Shown: positions 52,789-61,211 of the stretch, in pieces
How positions within the stretch are numbered: the first letter of the stretch is position 1
Layout: every line of letters begins with the position of its first letter
NCBI RefSeq assembly: GCF_003386235.1
Contig: NZ_QRDZ01000001.1
Location: 124,001 to 188,000 of the forward strand
DNA: 64,000 bases
Direction: 5' to 3'
Source: Cohnella phaseoli
GTDB taxonomy: Bacteria > Bacillota > Bacilli > Paenibacillales > Paenibacillaceae
The notes under the pieces: model-generated
Seen by the model: only the letters and a program-made list of their open reading frames with translations
Databases searched by the model: none
Told to the model about the DNA's origin: nothing
Position numbers and translations under genes: made by a program

Positions 52789-53923
52789 CGTAGAAAGTTC
52801 AGGTGAACAAAAACGAGAACGTCGGCAGCTTAGAGCGGTTGAAAACTTTTACTTATGGGTTGTTTCAGGGGGACGTTGCTCATTTCAGGATTCGAAGAGC
52901 AAAGTTTGTAACAAGTTGCTGATCTTAAATGAAGATGGACGGCTGTCCAATGTAGGAGAGAAAGCGCATATTATTGGCCATAAGGGACCAAGATATGAGT
53001 TTGCTGAACAATACGGATATAAAGATGAGGATCTTGAAAACATAAGCAATTTGATGATGCTTTGCGCAGATCATCACAAGTTAATCGATGACCATGCGGA
53101 AGCATTTCCTCCTGATGATTTATTTAGAATGAAACGTGAGCACGAAGAAAGAGTCGTCTCTTTGGGAGAAATAAATAGAAAGTCAATTGCAATTATTCAC
53201 AAACGATTAGCGCCTCCCATACGTAGTCTGGACTTAATAGAGGGGACAAACAAATTATTGCTTGAAGCAATAGAGCTCCAAGAAGAATTTGTCGATACCT
53301 CTTTAGAGGGTTGGGAAGAAGCTAAGGCGATGGATATTGCACTTCACAAACAATTTCTCGATGTCATGGCGTGTCACAAGGACATTGATGTTGAAATCTT
53401 TCCTTTGTCCCCGATCCCATTATTAATCCATTTAGGGACTCTAATCACCGATACAATCTCGGCAACTGTTTATCAATATGACAGGGATCAGCAATTATGG
53501 GTGTCTAATCAGCCGGGCACAAATCGTGCCCCATCGATCCAAACTAAATGTCAAAGCGCCTTCAATGAAGACGCCACTATATTAGTTGTAGCGGTGTCAG
53601 TAAGCGCCTCCATCGACACTCAAGATATTCATAATGTGGTAGAAAACGAATATGATCTTATGGATATCAGTATTGAGAACCCTGGGATTAACCGAGTTCT
53701 TTTTCAGGAGGATGTGCAAATCATTCAAAAAGAATTTAAGCTTGCTGTTGAAAAGCAATTACAACAAAAACGATATAAAGAAATTCATCTTTTTTACAGT
53801 GGGCCAGCAGGCCTTGCGGTTGAAATCGGTAGGGGCATTAACACAAGAATGTGGCCAAATGTTTATTTGTACCATTTTAATATTCGAAATAATCCTCGAT
53901 ATCAGCGGACTTTTTCAGTCTAG
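52781..53923 (+). CDS. cap5: CBASS effector Cap5, HNH-SAVED nuclease
   Basis: 380 residues: an N-terminal HNH nuclease (about 20-120; zinc cysteines in RCSFQDSKSKVC, AHIIGHKGPR, then NLMMLCADHHKLIDDH) joined to a C-terminal SAVED ligand-binding domain (about 170-375; IHLFYSGPAGLAVEIGRGIN and YLYHFN). The cyclic nucleotide made by the CD-NTase would bind SAVED and switch on DNA cutting, killing the infected cell. It ends the operon; a strong terminator follows. Confidence 0.88.
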   Translation: MNNVESSGEQKRERRQLRAVENFYLWVVSGGRCSFQDSKSKVCNKLLILNEDGRLSNVGEKAHIIGHKGPRYEFAEQYGYKDEDLENISNLMMLCADHHKLIDDHAEAFPPDDLFRMKREHEERVVSLGEINRKSIAIIHKRLAPPIRSLDLIEGTNKLLLEAIELQEEFVDTSLEGWEEAKAMDIALHKQFLDVMACHKDIDVEIFPLSPIPLLIHLGTLITDTISATVYQYDRDQQLWVSNQPGTNRAPSIQTKCQSAFNEDATILVVAVSVSASIDTQDIHNVVENEYDLMDISIENPGINRVLFQEDVQIIQKEFKLAVEKQLQQKRYKEIHLFYSGPAGLAVEIGRGINTRMWPNVYLYHFNIRNNPRYQRTFSV

Positions 53924-54057
53924 AGCAATTCGGAAAAAAACGGGGCCGATATCAATGTCGGTCACAATCATACCCGAAAATGTAAAGATTCATTTATAGC
54001 TATTGGTGAGTGAAATGTACATAGTCTATAGTTCAACAAACAAATAAAATTTTTAAT

Positions 54058-54116
54058 AAGCATCGGTATATATTCCTGACACAGATTTTTGTCAAGTATA
54101 TATACCGATGCTTTTC
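54058..54116 (+). terminator. terminator after the CBASS operon
   Basis: A 15-bp perfect stem (54058-54072 with 54099-54113), with an inner TTCCTGAC/GTCAAG pairing, runs into TTTT. Confidence 0.85.
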
Positions 54117-54214
54117 CAGACAGATAAAGTCCCGTTTCCACCTTCGGCTCAAATGGACGGAAGCAAAGAGTAGAATCCTTGCCGACTTGTATTGTATTTA
54201 TTGTTTTAATATTT

Positions 54215-55171
54215 TCATTTCCTGATTAAAGCTATTCTAACACTTGCCTCTACATCCATCGGACTAAAGCGTGAGACTTTTTCAAAAGGGTATGGAACAA
54301 GAATTGCCGTTAAGTTTGACACATCTTTCGTGAAAGGCACTGTTTCACTTTTTACACTTATCAGTTTTTGCTGAGGTAAGACACCAAAAATCGCTTTTTT
54401 GTCATCCCTAATAGATAATTGAGTCCAATCTTGTAAAATAATTAATGCAAACGGTAGCTCTTTTTTATTCTTGTTACCAACATTAATAAAGAAATTGGTT
54501 ACTTGACCTTTATCAACTTCTTCAACTGACCATTTATTTAGTGATGAACCTTTTGTAAGTAACATGCCATCCAATATGTTATTATCGATTAATTCAGTGC
54601 TGTGTATTCTAGGTATTACATTTTTCTGCTTTTCCTCTTCAACAATCAATGTTACCCTAACGCCTACCAAATGATTAAATTCAGTTGCATCTCTGTATTT
54701 TGTTGATGTTTCGGTATCATTGGGGTTTTTAATAAAAAAAACTATGAAATCATGGAGTCCCTCTTCTAATTCCTCACCAATTTTAACTTGAAAAAATCTA
54801 AGCTCCCTTGATTTAAGGCTAAAAGAAAAACTACTTTGGAATTTGTTTGAGATATCAATTGAATGTTGGCTATAGTCTAAGAATGGCAGCAATAAGAACT
54901 CAGTGGTCTCTTTTAAGCCATTTGCAACTACAATATTTAAGTCAATTGATTGTCCTTTTTTTAAGTAGAAAGTCCTTTCTTCAATTGTTTTCTGTTTATT
55001 TGAAGTAACAAGCCCATACTGAACACCGTTTCCTTCAGCAACATAAGAGTAATTATCAAAAGTTTCAATGTAAGTCTGATCATTTTTTTCAAAAAAGTAA
55101 TAAATTGAGAGTGCTATGATAGTACTCACGCTGATGAATAAAATTGGCTTGGGCTTAAAATAATTTGCCAT
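54215..55171 (-). CDS. membrane-anchored protein of unknown function
   Basis: 318 residues: one N-terminal membrane helix (about 9-26), then a long extracellular part rich in beta strands (VQYGLVTSNKQKTIEERTFYLKKGQSIDLNIVVANG, FFQVKIGEELEEGLHDFIVFF) that looks like an immunoglobulin-type sandwich. I do not recognise the family. It follows the secreted-protein gene at 55251 on the same strand, so the two may work together at the surface. AT-rich and island-like. Whether it belongs to the defence cargo or to the mobile module is unclear. Confidence 0.65.
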   Translation of the reverse strand: MANYFKPKPILFISVSTIIALSIYYFFEKNDQTYIETFDNYSYVAEGNGVQYGLVTSNKQKTIEERTFYLKKGQSIDLNIVVANGLKETTEFLLLPFLDYSQHSIDISNKFQSSFSFSLKSRELRFFQVKIGEELEEGLHDFIVFFIKNPNDTETSTKYRDATEFNHLVGVRVTLIVEEEKQKNVIPRIHSTELIDNNILDGMLLTKGSSLNKWSVEEVDKGQVTNFFINVGNKNKKELPFALIILQDWTQLSIRDDKKAIFGVLPQQKLISVKSETVPFTKDVSNLTAILVPYPFEKVSRFSPMDVEASVRIALIRK

Positions 55172-55208
55172 TTTCTTTTTCTCCGTAGTTATAATAGTTT
55201 ATATATCT

Positions 55209-55237
55209 GGGCCCTTCAGAACAAATCTGAAGGGCCC
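55209..55237. terminator. perfect hairpin between the two reverse-strand genes
   Basis: A 12-bp stem GGGCCCTTCAGA/TCTGAAGGGCCC with loop ACAAA and no T-run on either strand. Likely an intercistronic stabiliser or attenuator. Confidence 0.7.
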
Positions 55238-55250
55238 TTGCTAGTGAATA

Positions 55251-55715
55251 TTAATGTGCGGGTGTTGCAGAAGCTGTATTGGAATCAGATGTTTCATTAT
55301 TAATATCAAGGTAGCCTGTATGCAAAGTTAGACTGAATGTATTTGCACCTGCATAACTTGCATTGTATTCGGTATCACTATTTGAATCAACCAATCCACC
55401 TTCTGAATAAAGTCGGCTTTTTGCATAGATATAATCTACTGTGACACGAGTGCTATCTTCACTGCAAAAAGCAACCGATCTTGAATGCCCTGACTTTCCA
55501 CTATTAAAAAGGTCTGTAAAGCTATAATGTGAAAGGCTGCAAGAGCCAAGTCGCTCGGTACCTGAGGGGGCACGGTAGACGATATTTTCATTGATTGGTA
55601 TTGCAGTACCAGTTATTTTAGAAGGTTTAGAGAGGACTGTGTCATTTGCCAATACCGACGGACTAACAAGAGCCAATACAACAATATTCAATGTAAGCAC
55701 TCTAATCAACTTCAA
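55251..55715 (-). CDS. small secreted protein of unknown function
   Basis: 154 residues with a signal peptide (KLIRVLTLNIVVLALVSPSVLA) and a mature part with two cysteines (GSCSLSHYSF, VAFCSEDS) that could form one disulfide. The start is TTG 55715 after AAGGAG; an upstream in-frame ATG at 55757 would cover the ribosome site. The mature chain has beta-like repeats (SRVTVDYIYAKSRLYSEGG-type) and ends in Ala-Thr-Pro-Ala-His. No family recognised. Same strand as the membrane protein gene that follows. Confidence 0.6.
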   Translation of the reverse strand: MKLIRVLTLNIVVLALVSPSVLANDTVLSKPSKITGTAIPINENIVYRAPSGTERLGSCSLSHYSFTDLFNSGKSGHSRSVAFCSEDSTRVTVDYIYAKSRLYSEGGLVDSNSDTEYNASYAGANTFSLTLHTGYLDINNETSDSNTASATPAH

Positions 55716-56218
55716 TCCGAATTCACTCCTTATTATGATATAGATTCCACATTTCAAGTGTACTTAAAATTAAAGATATCCCCTTTTCTGAATTGGTATT
55801 TAATTCATGTTTACCCATACGATGTATGAACATTATAGCAATTCACCATTATATAGGGTATGGGTATGAAACATTAACTTCAGATGCTTTTTTTTGATAT
55901 TATTCGTTATTATTTGTAATATAAGGAGCTAATATGTCGATCGAAGCGCCAAAGTCCTTAGAAACCTTCAATCTGCCATGCCTATTGCGGTTCCCTATCA
56001 AAGTAAACTTTACGAACTCGTATTATAACTGCAGCAAGTGGTGAGAGCAGACGAAAGCGTGACCCAGAGCAGACATTAACGATTGCCTAAGGAAGTTTGG
56101 GCTTTAAAGTTTCAAAATAAAAGTCTTTTGAGCAGCCATGTATCTATATATGTATTAAAGTGAGATATTTTTGTAACAATGTTAATAAAAGATTAATGAA
56201 AAAAGGTGATGAAAAATT
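55716..56218. other. 503-bp gap before the intact tniQ gene
   Basis: AT-rich. A 36-codon reading from an ATG at 55934, after AAGGAG, is too short and unlike anything known, so not called. The 14-bp box TATATATGTATTAA lies at 56145-56158. The last about 70 bp match the region upstream of the decayed copy at 42062. Confidence 0.4.
56145..56158 (+). promoter_or_regulatory. 14-bp box, copy 1 (before tniQ 1)
   Basis: TATATATGTATTAA, 61 bp before the GTG start. The identical box recurs at 58744 and 60632, each before a plus-strand gene of the mobility module. It may be a promoter element or an operator for the XRE regulator. Confidence 0.45.
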
Positions 56219-57232
56219 GTGCTGTGGCCAATTCAACCAAGTTTTCAAGATAAAGAATCATTTTATAGTTACATCTGTCGGGCTTCTGAATTGAATCAAC
56301 AAGATTTAAAAGCAATTTATAAATTGCTTGGAGTAAGATATAGACCAAATAATCCCAACCCAGTTTATGTAGATGAGATGGATGAAGTAAGATCTACTAA
56401 TCTAATAGTTGATAACTGTGTTAAGGATTGGTTGCTTTTTGAACGAGGGGGAGGAAATGCTGATTTCTGTACATTTGGGAAAAGATTTCCTAGGTATCTA
56501 CTATCAAATAAAGTGAAGGTTTGTCCTTTTTGTTTGCGTGATCATAATTTAATCAATTCAGAATGGCATTTTACTCATATTACTACTTGCGTCGATCATC
56601 AATGTTTACTTCTAGACTCTTGTCCAAGGTGTAATGGATTATTTTCTTGGAGTGAGATGTTATTATCTCAATGTCCAGAATGTCATATACAATGGAGTGA
56701 AATCTGTAAGTACACGGAAAATTTCAAAAAAGTTGAGAAGTTAGACGTGCATAAACTTATATATTATCAAATTAATAAAAATAATAAGTTAGAACTAGAG
56801 CAATATCCTATAGAAGTCCTAAGATTAAGTTTTGTCGACTTAGTTCATGTCTTATCGTTTTTTTCATGGCTGTTGGATAGATACGATGATTGTTGGAATA
56901 GCAAATCCATTGAAAAACTTAACATTTTTGAAATTTATGAAGGGATTCAACATGCGGGAAATGTTTTGTTAACGTGGCCATTAAATTTCGATATATCTTC
57001 AGTAAAAATGAAGGTTGTAAAATTATTTGAAAAAACGAGGAGAATTAAATTTTTTCAATCTTGGGTTGATTCCGTTCCTTTTGATATTGAAAATTTGTTC
57101 CCGGAACTGAATACTCAATATCGGGTTGAAAGAACAAGTGTTTTACTCGAGAAACTAAACAAAAAGAAAATAGATGGTAAACTGGAACTTTCAGATATTA
57201 CTTTTATTGCAACGCTTAACTATCTATATTAA
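56219..57232 (+). CDS. TniQ-family protein 1
   Basis: 337 residues. The N-terminal half carries the TniQ zinc-site block: CPFCLRDHN, HFTHITTCVDH, CLLLDSCPRCNG, then CPEC. TniQ/TnsD proteins choose DNA targets for Tn7-like transposons or guide complexes. GTG 56219 follows AAAGGTGAT. In the decayed copy at 42062 the start is an ATG three codons further left, which an extra A puts out of frame here. Convergent with the tyrosine-recombinase gene, 10 bp apart. No TnsA, TnsB or TnsC is nearby. Confidence 0.82.
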   Translation: MLWPIQPSFQDKESFYSYICRASELNQQDLKAIYKLLGVRYRPNNPNPVYVDEMDEVRSTNLIVDNCVKDWLLFERGGGNADFCTFGKRFPRYLLSNKVKVCPFCLRDHNLINSEWHFTHITTCVDHQCLLLDSCPRCNGLFSWSEMLLSQCPECHIQWSEICKYTENFKKVEKLDVHKLIYYQINKNNKLELEQYPIEVLRLSFVDLVHVLSFFSWLLDRYDDCWNSKSIEKLNIFEIYEGIQHAGNVLLTWPLNFDISSVKMKVVKLFEKTRRIKFFQSWVDSVPFDIENLFPELNTQYRVERTSVLLEKLNKKKIDGKLELSDITFIATLNYLY

Positions 57233-57242
57233 ATGGTTATAT

Positions 57243-58196
57243 TTATAGACCGATGTCCTTAGCTGCATTCTCTGAGAATAAATCATCAGAATTGCTTTTG
57301 TATCTTTTCAATAACTTATCATTTGGTCTATGCCGTTGTTGTACTAAAGTATACAACTCAGGATTTATCAATGCAGAAACAGTGAGTCCTGAACGTATAC
57401 TGTGGCCTGAAAATAAAGTGTCGTCAATTCCAATAACCGACAAGTGCTTTTTTAGGATCAGGGCTACTGATCTGTCTGAAAGTTTTTTGTCCGAAATATG
57501 ACCATGTAAATTGATGGCTCTAAAAACTGGACCGACTTCAAGTCCCGAAGCTTCTTTCCAGGAGCAAAACGATCTAACCGGACAGATACTTTCATCGATT
57601 GAATAAGCTACTTGTACTGTTTCAGTTGGAATTGAGTTATTACTGAACAGTTCAATTGTGAGGCCACTTTCAGATACATGAATGTTCTCAAAAGTGAGGT
57701 TTACGAGTTCTGATCTTCTGAGTGCTCCGTAATATCCGATTAAAATAATGGCTCGATCCCTTTTTTCAGTTAGACTATTGGAATTTAAGGATCTAATAAT
57801 TAAACGAAGTATTTGGAGAACCAACGGTAACTTATGATCAAGGACCCCATTTTGGATTTTAACAATTTCGAACCAAACCTTTTGAACATTTATTGTATAA
57901 GGGGAATTAAATCCTGCATTATTATTTGCCCAATTTATTGCATGTATTTTCATCTTTAATGTATTTATTTTGCTTCCTTTAAACAAGTGATGAGTCATGT
58001 AGAGAGAATATACTTGCTCATTAGTCGGAAGTGGAGGGAATTCATGTTTTTCGCACCATTCAACAAATGTAGTCCAATGGTAATGAAGTAAACGTTTAGT
58101 GGAATCAGATAGTTCTTTTTTGACGCCGGCTTCAAAATACTCATTTTGTTTAATTTTAATAGAGTTGAGTTCAAGTTCAATGTTGAAATTTTCCAT
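57243..58196 (-). CDS. tyrosine recombinase/integrase
   Basis: Site-specific recombinase of 317 residues. N-terminal core-binding domain (about 20-115), then a catalytic domain with R160 (YYGALRRSELVNL), HxxR at 265-268 (FSGHSIRSG), H289 and nucleophile Y299 (HRPNDKLLKRYKS). All are present, so it is probably active. Start near 58196, with a purine-rich GGAGGCAAT site before it. It lies between two TniQ genes and beside an XRE gene, forming a mobile-element module. It may move the island or resolve it; the attachment sites are not identified. Confidence 0.85.
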   Translation of the reverse strand: MENFNIELELNSIKIKQNEYFEAGVKKELSDSTKRLLHYHWTTFVEWCEKHEFPPLPTNEQVYSLYMTHHLFKGSKINTLKMKIHAINWANNNAGFNSPYTINVQKVWFEIVKIQNGVLDHKLPLVLQILRLIIRSLNSNSLTEKRDRAIILIGYYGALRRSELVNLTFENIHVSESGLTIELFSNNSIPTETVQVAYSIDESICPVRSFCSWKEASGLEVGPVFRAINLHGHISDKKLSDRSVALILKKHLSVIGIDDTLFSGHSIRSGLTVSALINPELYTLVQQRHRPNDKLLKRYKSNSDDLFSENAAKDIGL

Positions 58197-58272
58197 TCAT
58201 GCATTGCCTCCTCGTCATATGAAGTCTATTCACATCCGAAGATAATTAAATCAAGTCGCAGTTTGTGCTAAA

Positions 58273-58310
58273 AAAGATCAAGTCGTTATAAGATTAACGT
58301 CTTGATCTTT
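58273..58310. terminator. bidirectional terminator beside the XRE gene
   Basis: A 10-bp perfect stem AAAGATCAAG/CTTGATCTTT with A-rich and T-rich ends, just after the XRE stop on the reverse strand. Confidence 0.8.
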
Positions 58311-58311
58311 C

Positions 58312-58659
58312 TTAAGAGAGTAGCTCATTAATAATATTCCTTATTTTACTGAGTGGAACAACATCCTGACTAATAATCAAGTCGAATATTTCGAGGAGTT
58401 CTGATTCTTTATTTTGATCGATATACTGTTTAATCGAATCATTGTACCTTAACAAATCCGATAGGTGCACACCAAGAGTATTGCTAATGCGTGTTAAGTT
58501 CTTAAGTGTAATATTAGCTTCTCCACGTTCAACGCTACCTATATATGTGTAATGGAAGCCCGCCTTTTCTCCAAGTTCTTCTTGAGAAAGGGATTGGGCT
58601 TTTCTTATTTCTTTAATTCTTTGACCGACTAATCGTAAAACCAACTCGGTTTCGTTCAT
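58312..58659 (-). CDS. XRE-family helix-turn-helix regulator
   Basis: 115 residues: an N-terminal helix-turn-helix of phage-repressor type (IKEIRKAQSLSQEELGEKAGFHYTYIGSVERGEANITLKNL) and a short C-terminal tail. Typically a repressor of integrase or accessory genes on mobile elements. It lies between the recombinase and TniQ 2 genes, divergent from the latter. The 14-bp box in that gap (58744) is a candidate binding site. Confidence 0.88.
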   Translation of the reverse strand: MNETELVLRLVGQRIKEIRKAQSLSQEELGEKAGFHYTYIGSVERGEANITLKNLTRISNTLGVHLSDLLRYNDSIKQYIDQNKESELLEIFDLIISQDVVPLSKIRNIINELLS

Positions 58660-58743
58660 AATTCTTACACCTCTTTAGAAGAAGTGTAGACAAAAGACGT
58701 TCAACTAAAAATGCCTATATATTTAGTGATTCTTATATTGCTA

Positions 58744-58757
58744 TATATATGTATTAA
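58744..58757 (+). promoter_or_regulatory. 14-bp box, copy 2 (XRE/TniQ 2 divergent region)
   Basis: TATATATGTATTAA in the divergent gap between xre and tniQ 2, 87 bp before the TniQ 2 start. Identical to the boxes at 56145 and 60632. Confidence 0.45.
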
Positions 58758-58843
58758 TTCGACGGAAAAGGTCAATAAATAAATTTAAGGGATGCACCAT
58801 TAAGAGACGATCCCGACAGATCAGTATAAAGGAGAGACTTTAT

Positions 58844-60532
58844 ATGCACTTTTTATTTTTACCAACCATTAAATCGAATGAAAGTCTAATTAGCTACCTT
58901 AATAGAATCGCAAATGTTAATCATTACTTAAATTCATATCAAATAACAGATGCACTTAAAATGAACCACAACACTGTAAGAACTAATCATTTTACTAGCT
59001 CTGAGATAACACTATTATCCAAACTCATAGATATGCCGAGTAAAAAGGCTGTTTCAATGACCAGCAATTACTTTGAAATGTTAATGGGAAAACAGCTATC
59101 CAATAAGATGGTACTCAAGAGTAAGTTTAAGTTTTGTCCATTATGTATAACCAAAGATTCTATCTATCAAATAAGTTGGTTTCTGCGTTCTATAACGATT
59201 TGTACAAAGCACCAAGTTGTTTTATGCGACCATTGCAAAGTTTGTGGATCCAATGTGTCTGTGGAATCTATAATGGCCAACAGCTGTAAATACTGTGATC
59301 ATGCTTATTCAAGTAAGATTACTACAAAGGATGAATCAAAAGAATGGGCCAATCATAAAGTTTTTGACTGTGCAGATACTGGAGTAACCCGGTTTATGGG
59401 TTACAATATGACATTCAAGAATATTCATCAACTTTTATACTCCAGTACATTATTTCTTGAGGGTTGTCCTTCTCCATTGATCCCTGACCAGGTTCTTCGT
59501 ATCTTCCATAATAGAAGGTCGGGAATGAGGGATAACGTGAGTTATTATAATGCAATAAAGAGTTTCTTTTGGATGTATGATCAATTTCCTAGTAATTTTT
59601 ATAGGATCCTTGATTATCAATTAAAACTACCAGCGAAGTCTATGTATTATCGGACAAGAGAGTTTGAAAAGTTATTTGGAGAAGAAGCTTTTAATTGGAT
59701 TAAATCTGCATATGAGTACTTTTGGTTAACAAAACTCGATGAAGGAAGAGTAAGAAAAGACATGTCGGTTTTCAAAAATAACACATCATTATTAGAACAA
59801 AGAGGATTTATAAGAAAAGAGGAGGCTAAAAATTACTTCTCAAACGAGAAGTTAATATCATTGGTTGAAGAGAATTTACTTATTCTCAAAGAAAACAATA
59901 AAAAATACTTGGTTGATAAGAAAAGTCTTAATAAACACCTTGATTCAACGTGTAGATTTGTTAGTAAAGTGAAATGTTCGCAATTATTGGGCTTGAATAC
60001 AGCAATCGTTTATGACTTGATCGAAGCTGGAATACTACACGAAGATTCGATTGGCGGGGCTTACTCTAAACTAATTCGTAAAGATGAAATTGATCATCTT
60101 TTGGGAAAATGCCTAGCAACTATAGATAAAATTGACGAAAGATGGATTCCGTTTAGAAAAGCACTTAGAAAATACAATACTGTAGGCCTATCTGCGATCT
60201 TTTTAATAAAAAAAATACTTGTGGGGAAATTAGTCGCAGTTAACTTGAATACTATTGGCAGTTTTAAGAGTTGCTATGTAGATAGAAATCAACTACTGCT
60301 TATTATAAAAGAAATGAAGGAAAGGCGATCAGTTGAAAAGGGATTATATCGTGAAGAAATCATGAAAATCCTAAAAATTGGGGAAAAGGCCGTAGCCTCA
60401 CTTGAATCTTCTGGCCAGTTGAAGCCTAAACAAATTGTCCAGTTAAAGGGAGGCCGTAAACGATACCTTTACGACTGGGAAAAAATTATGGAAATTGCAC
60501 AAAGGAATAAATATGCATCTAATGCATCCTAA
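58844..60532 (+). CDS. TniQ-family protein 2 (large, with C-terminal helix-turn-helix)
   Basis: 562 residues. N-terminal TniQ zinc-site block: KFCPLCITKD, SITICTKHQVVLCDHCKVCG, then CKYCD. The C-terminal two fifths hold segments resembling MerR-like or excisionase-like helix-turn-helix units (CSQLLGLNTAIVYDLIEAGILH, YREEIMKILKIGEKAVASLESSGQL). This is more like the DNA-reading part of TnsD than the short TniQ. AAGGAGAG precedes the ATG at 58844. It is the largest gene of the module and the likely site-recognition factor; this is inference. Confidence 0.8.
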   Translation: MHFLFLPTIKSNESLISYLNRIANVNHYLNSYQITDALKMNHNTVRTNHFTSSEITLLSKLIDMPSKKAVSMTSNYFEMLMGKQLSNKMVLKSKFKFCPLCITKDSIYQISWFLRSITICTKHQVVLCDHCKVCGSNVSVESIMANSCKYCDHAYSSKITTKDESKEWANHKVFDCADTGVTRFMGYNMTFKNIHQLLYSSTLFLEGCPSPLIPDQVLRIFHNRRSGMRDNVSYYNAIKSFFWMYDQFPSNFYRILDYQLKLPAKSMYYRTREFEKLFGEEAFNWIKSAYEYFWLTKLDEGRVRKDMSVFKNNTSLLEQRGFIRKEEAKNYFSNEKLISLVEENLLILKENNKKYLVDKKSLNKHLDSTCRFVSKVKCSQLLGLNTAIVYDLIEAGILHEDSIGGAYSKLIRKDEIDHLLGKCLATIDKIDERWIPFRKALRKYNTVGLSAIFLIKKILVGKLVAVNLNTIGSFKSCYVDRNQLLLIIKEMKERRSVEKGLYREEIMKILKIGEKAVASLESSGQLKPKQIVQLKGGRKRYLYDWEKIMEIAQRNKYASNAS

Positions 60533-60631
60533 AAACATTATTACTTCATTATTTAAGCTGTCGAGAACATTTGCATTTTGTTCGATGTGTGTACATTTCT
60601 TTGTATTTATATACTTTTTTAAATAATAATA

Positions 60632-60645
60632 TATATATGTATTAA
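60632..60645 (+). promoter_or_regulatory. 14-bp box, copy 3
   Basis: TATATATGTATTAA, 55 bp before the 108-residue gene at 60700; identical to the boxes at 56145 and 58744. Confidence 0.45.
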
Positions 60646-60699
60646 TTTTATGTTTTTGAGAATAATAAAGATATAAATTATAAGGAGGAGTAGGTTACG

Positions 60700-61026
60700 A
60701 TGAAGGATTTTATATTTCAATTTAGTCCGCAACTAGCAGTTAAGTCAGGATATCATGTTTTTTACAATGGTTTTATTTATGAACCCAAACGCGATGTTAT
60801 CGCCTTTGAACCTGTAACTCCAGTATTAATTGTAAAGCACACAACAAATGATGATGAAATTTATGTTAAGGTTTCAAGTAGTCTTCCGCTAATTGAGTAT
60901 GTGAGAATTAATAGGGATGATCCTGATCTCAATAAATTAGAATATTTCTCACGGATGCAAAAGATGAAGTCGGAATACAATAAAAATCGTGTATTTAACA
61001 AAGGAAAAAAGTTAAAAGGGGCATAA
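60700..61026 (+). CDS. protein of unknown function, last gene of the mobility module
   Basis: 108 residues, no signal peptide. N-terminal beta-rich part (FQFSPQLAVKSGYHVFYNGFIYEP), a mixed middle, and a strongly basic C-terminus (KSEYNKNRVFNKGKKLKG) that could bind nucleic acid. AAGGAGGAG precedes the ATG, the best ribosome site in the module, so it is probably well expressed. It shares the 14-bp box with the two TniQ genes. No family recognised; a DNA-bending or transposition accessory factor is one possibility. Confidence 0.6.
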   Translation: MKDFIFQFSPQLAVKSGYHVFYNGFIYEPKRDVIAFEPVTPVLIVKHTTNDDEIYVKVSSSLPLIEYVRINRDDPDLNKLEYFSRMQKMKSEYNKNRVFNKGKKLKGA

Positions 61027-61078
61027 TTAGCGGATGCGTGATGCAAACATCTAGTTTTCAAGGAACGATGGATCATCC

Positions 61079-61109
61079 AGACTGCCGAGGAGGACTCGGC
61101 AGTCTACTT
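61079..61109 (+). terminator. terminator at the right end of the island
   Basis: An 11-bp perfect stem AGACTGCCGAG/CTCGGCAGTCT with a 5-base loop and a short T-rich tail (ACTTTTG). Confidence 0.8.
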
Positions 61110-61211
61110 TTGTTATTCGTGTTTTCTCACGTATTTTCTGGGTATATATTATACTATATCAAATTGAAGAATGAACTATTGATTCCAAGTATCTCGAATA
61201 TAGTAAAATCC

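Noticed and set aside
55934-56044. 36-codon frame with AAGGAG upstream
   Set aside because: Too short, no recognisable features, and the peptide resembles chance translation.
56219-60532. Canonical Tn7 or CRISPR-associated transposon
   Set aside because: TniQ genes are present but no TnsA, TnsB, TnsC or Cas genes lie in the window, and no Tn7-type end repeats were found.
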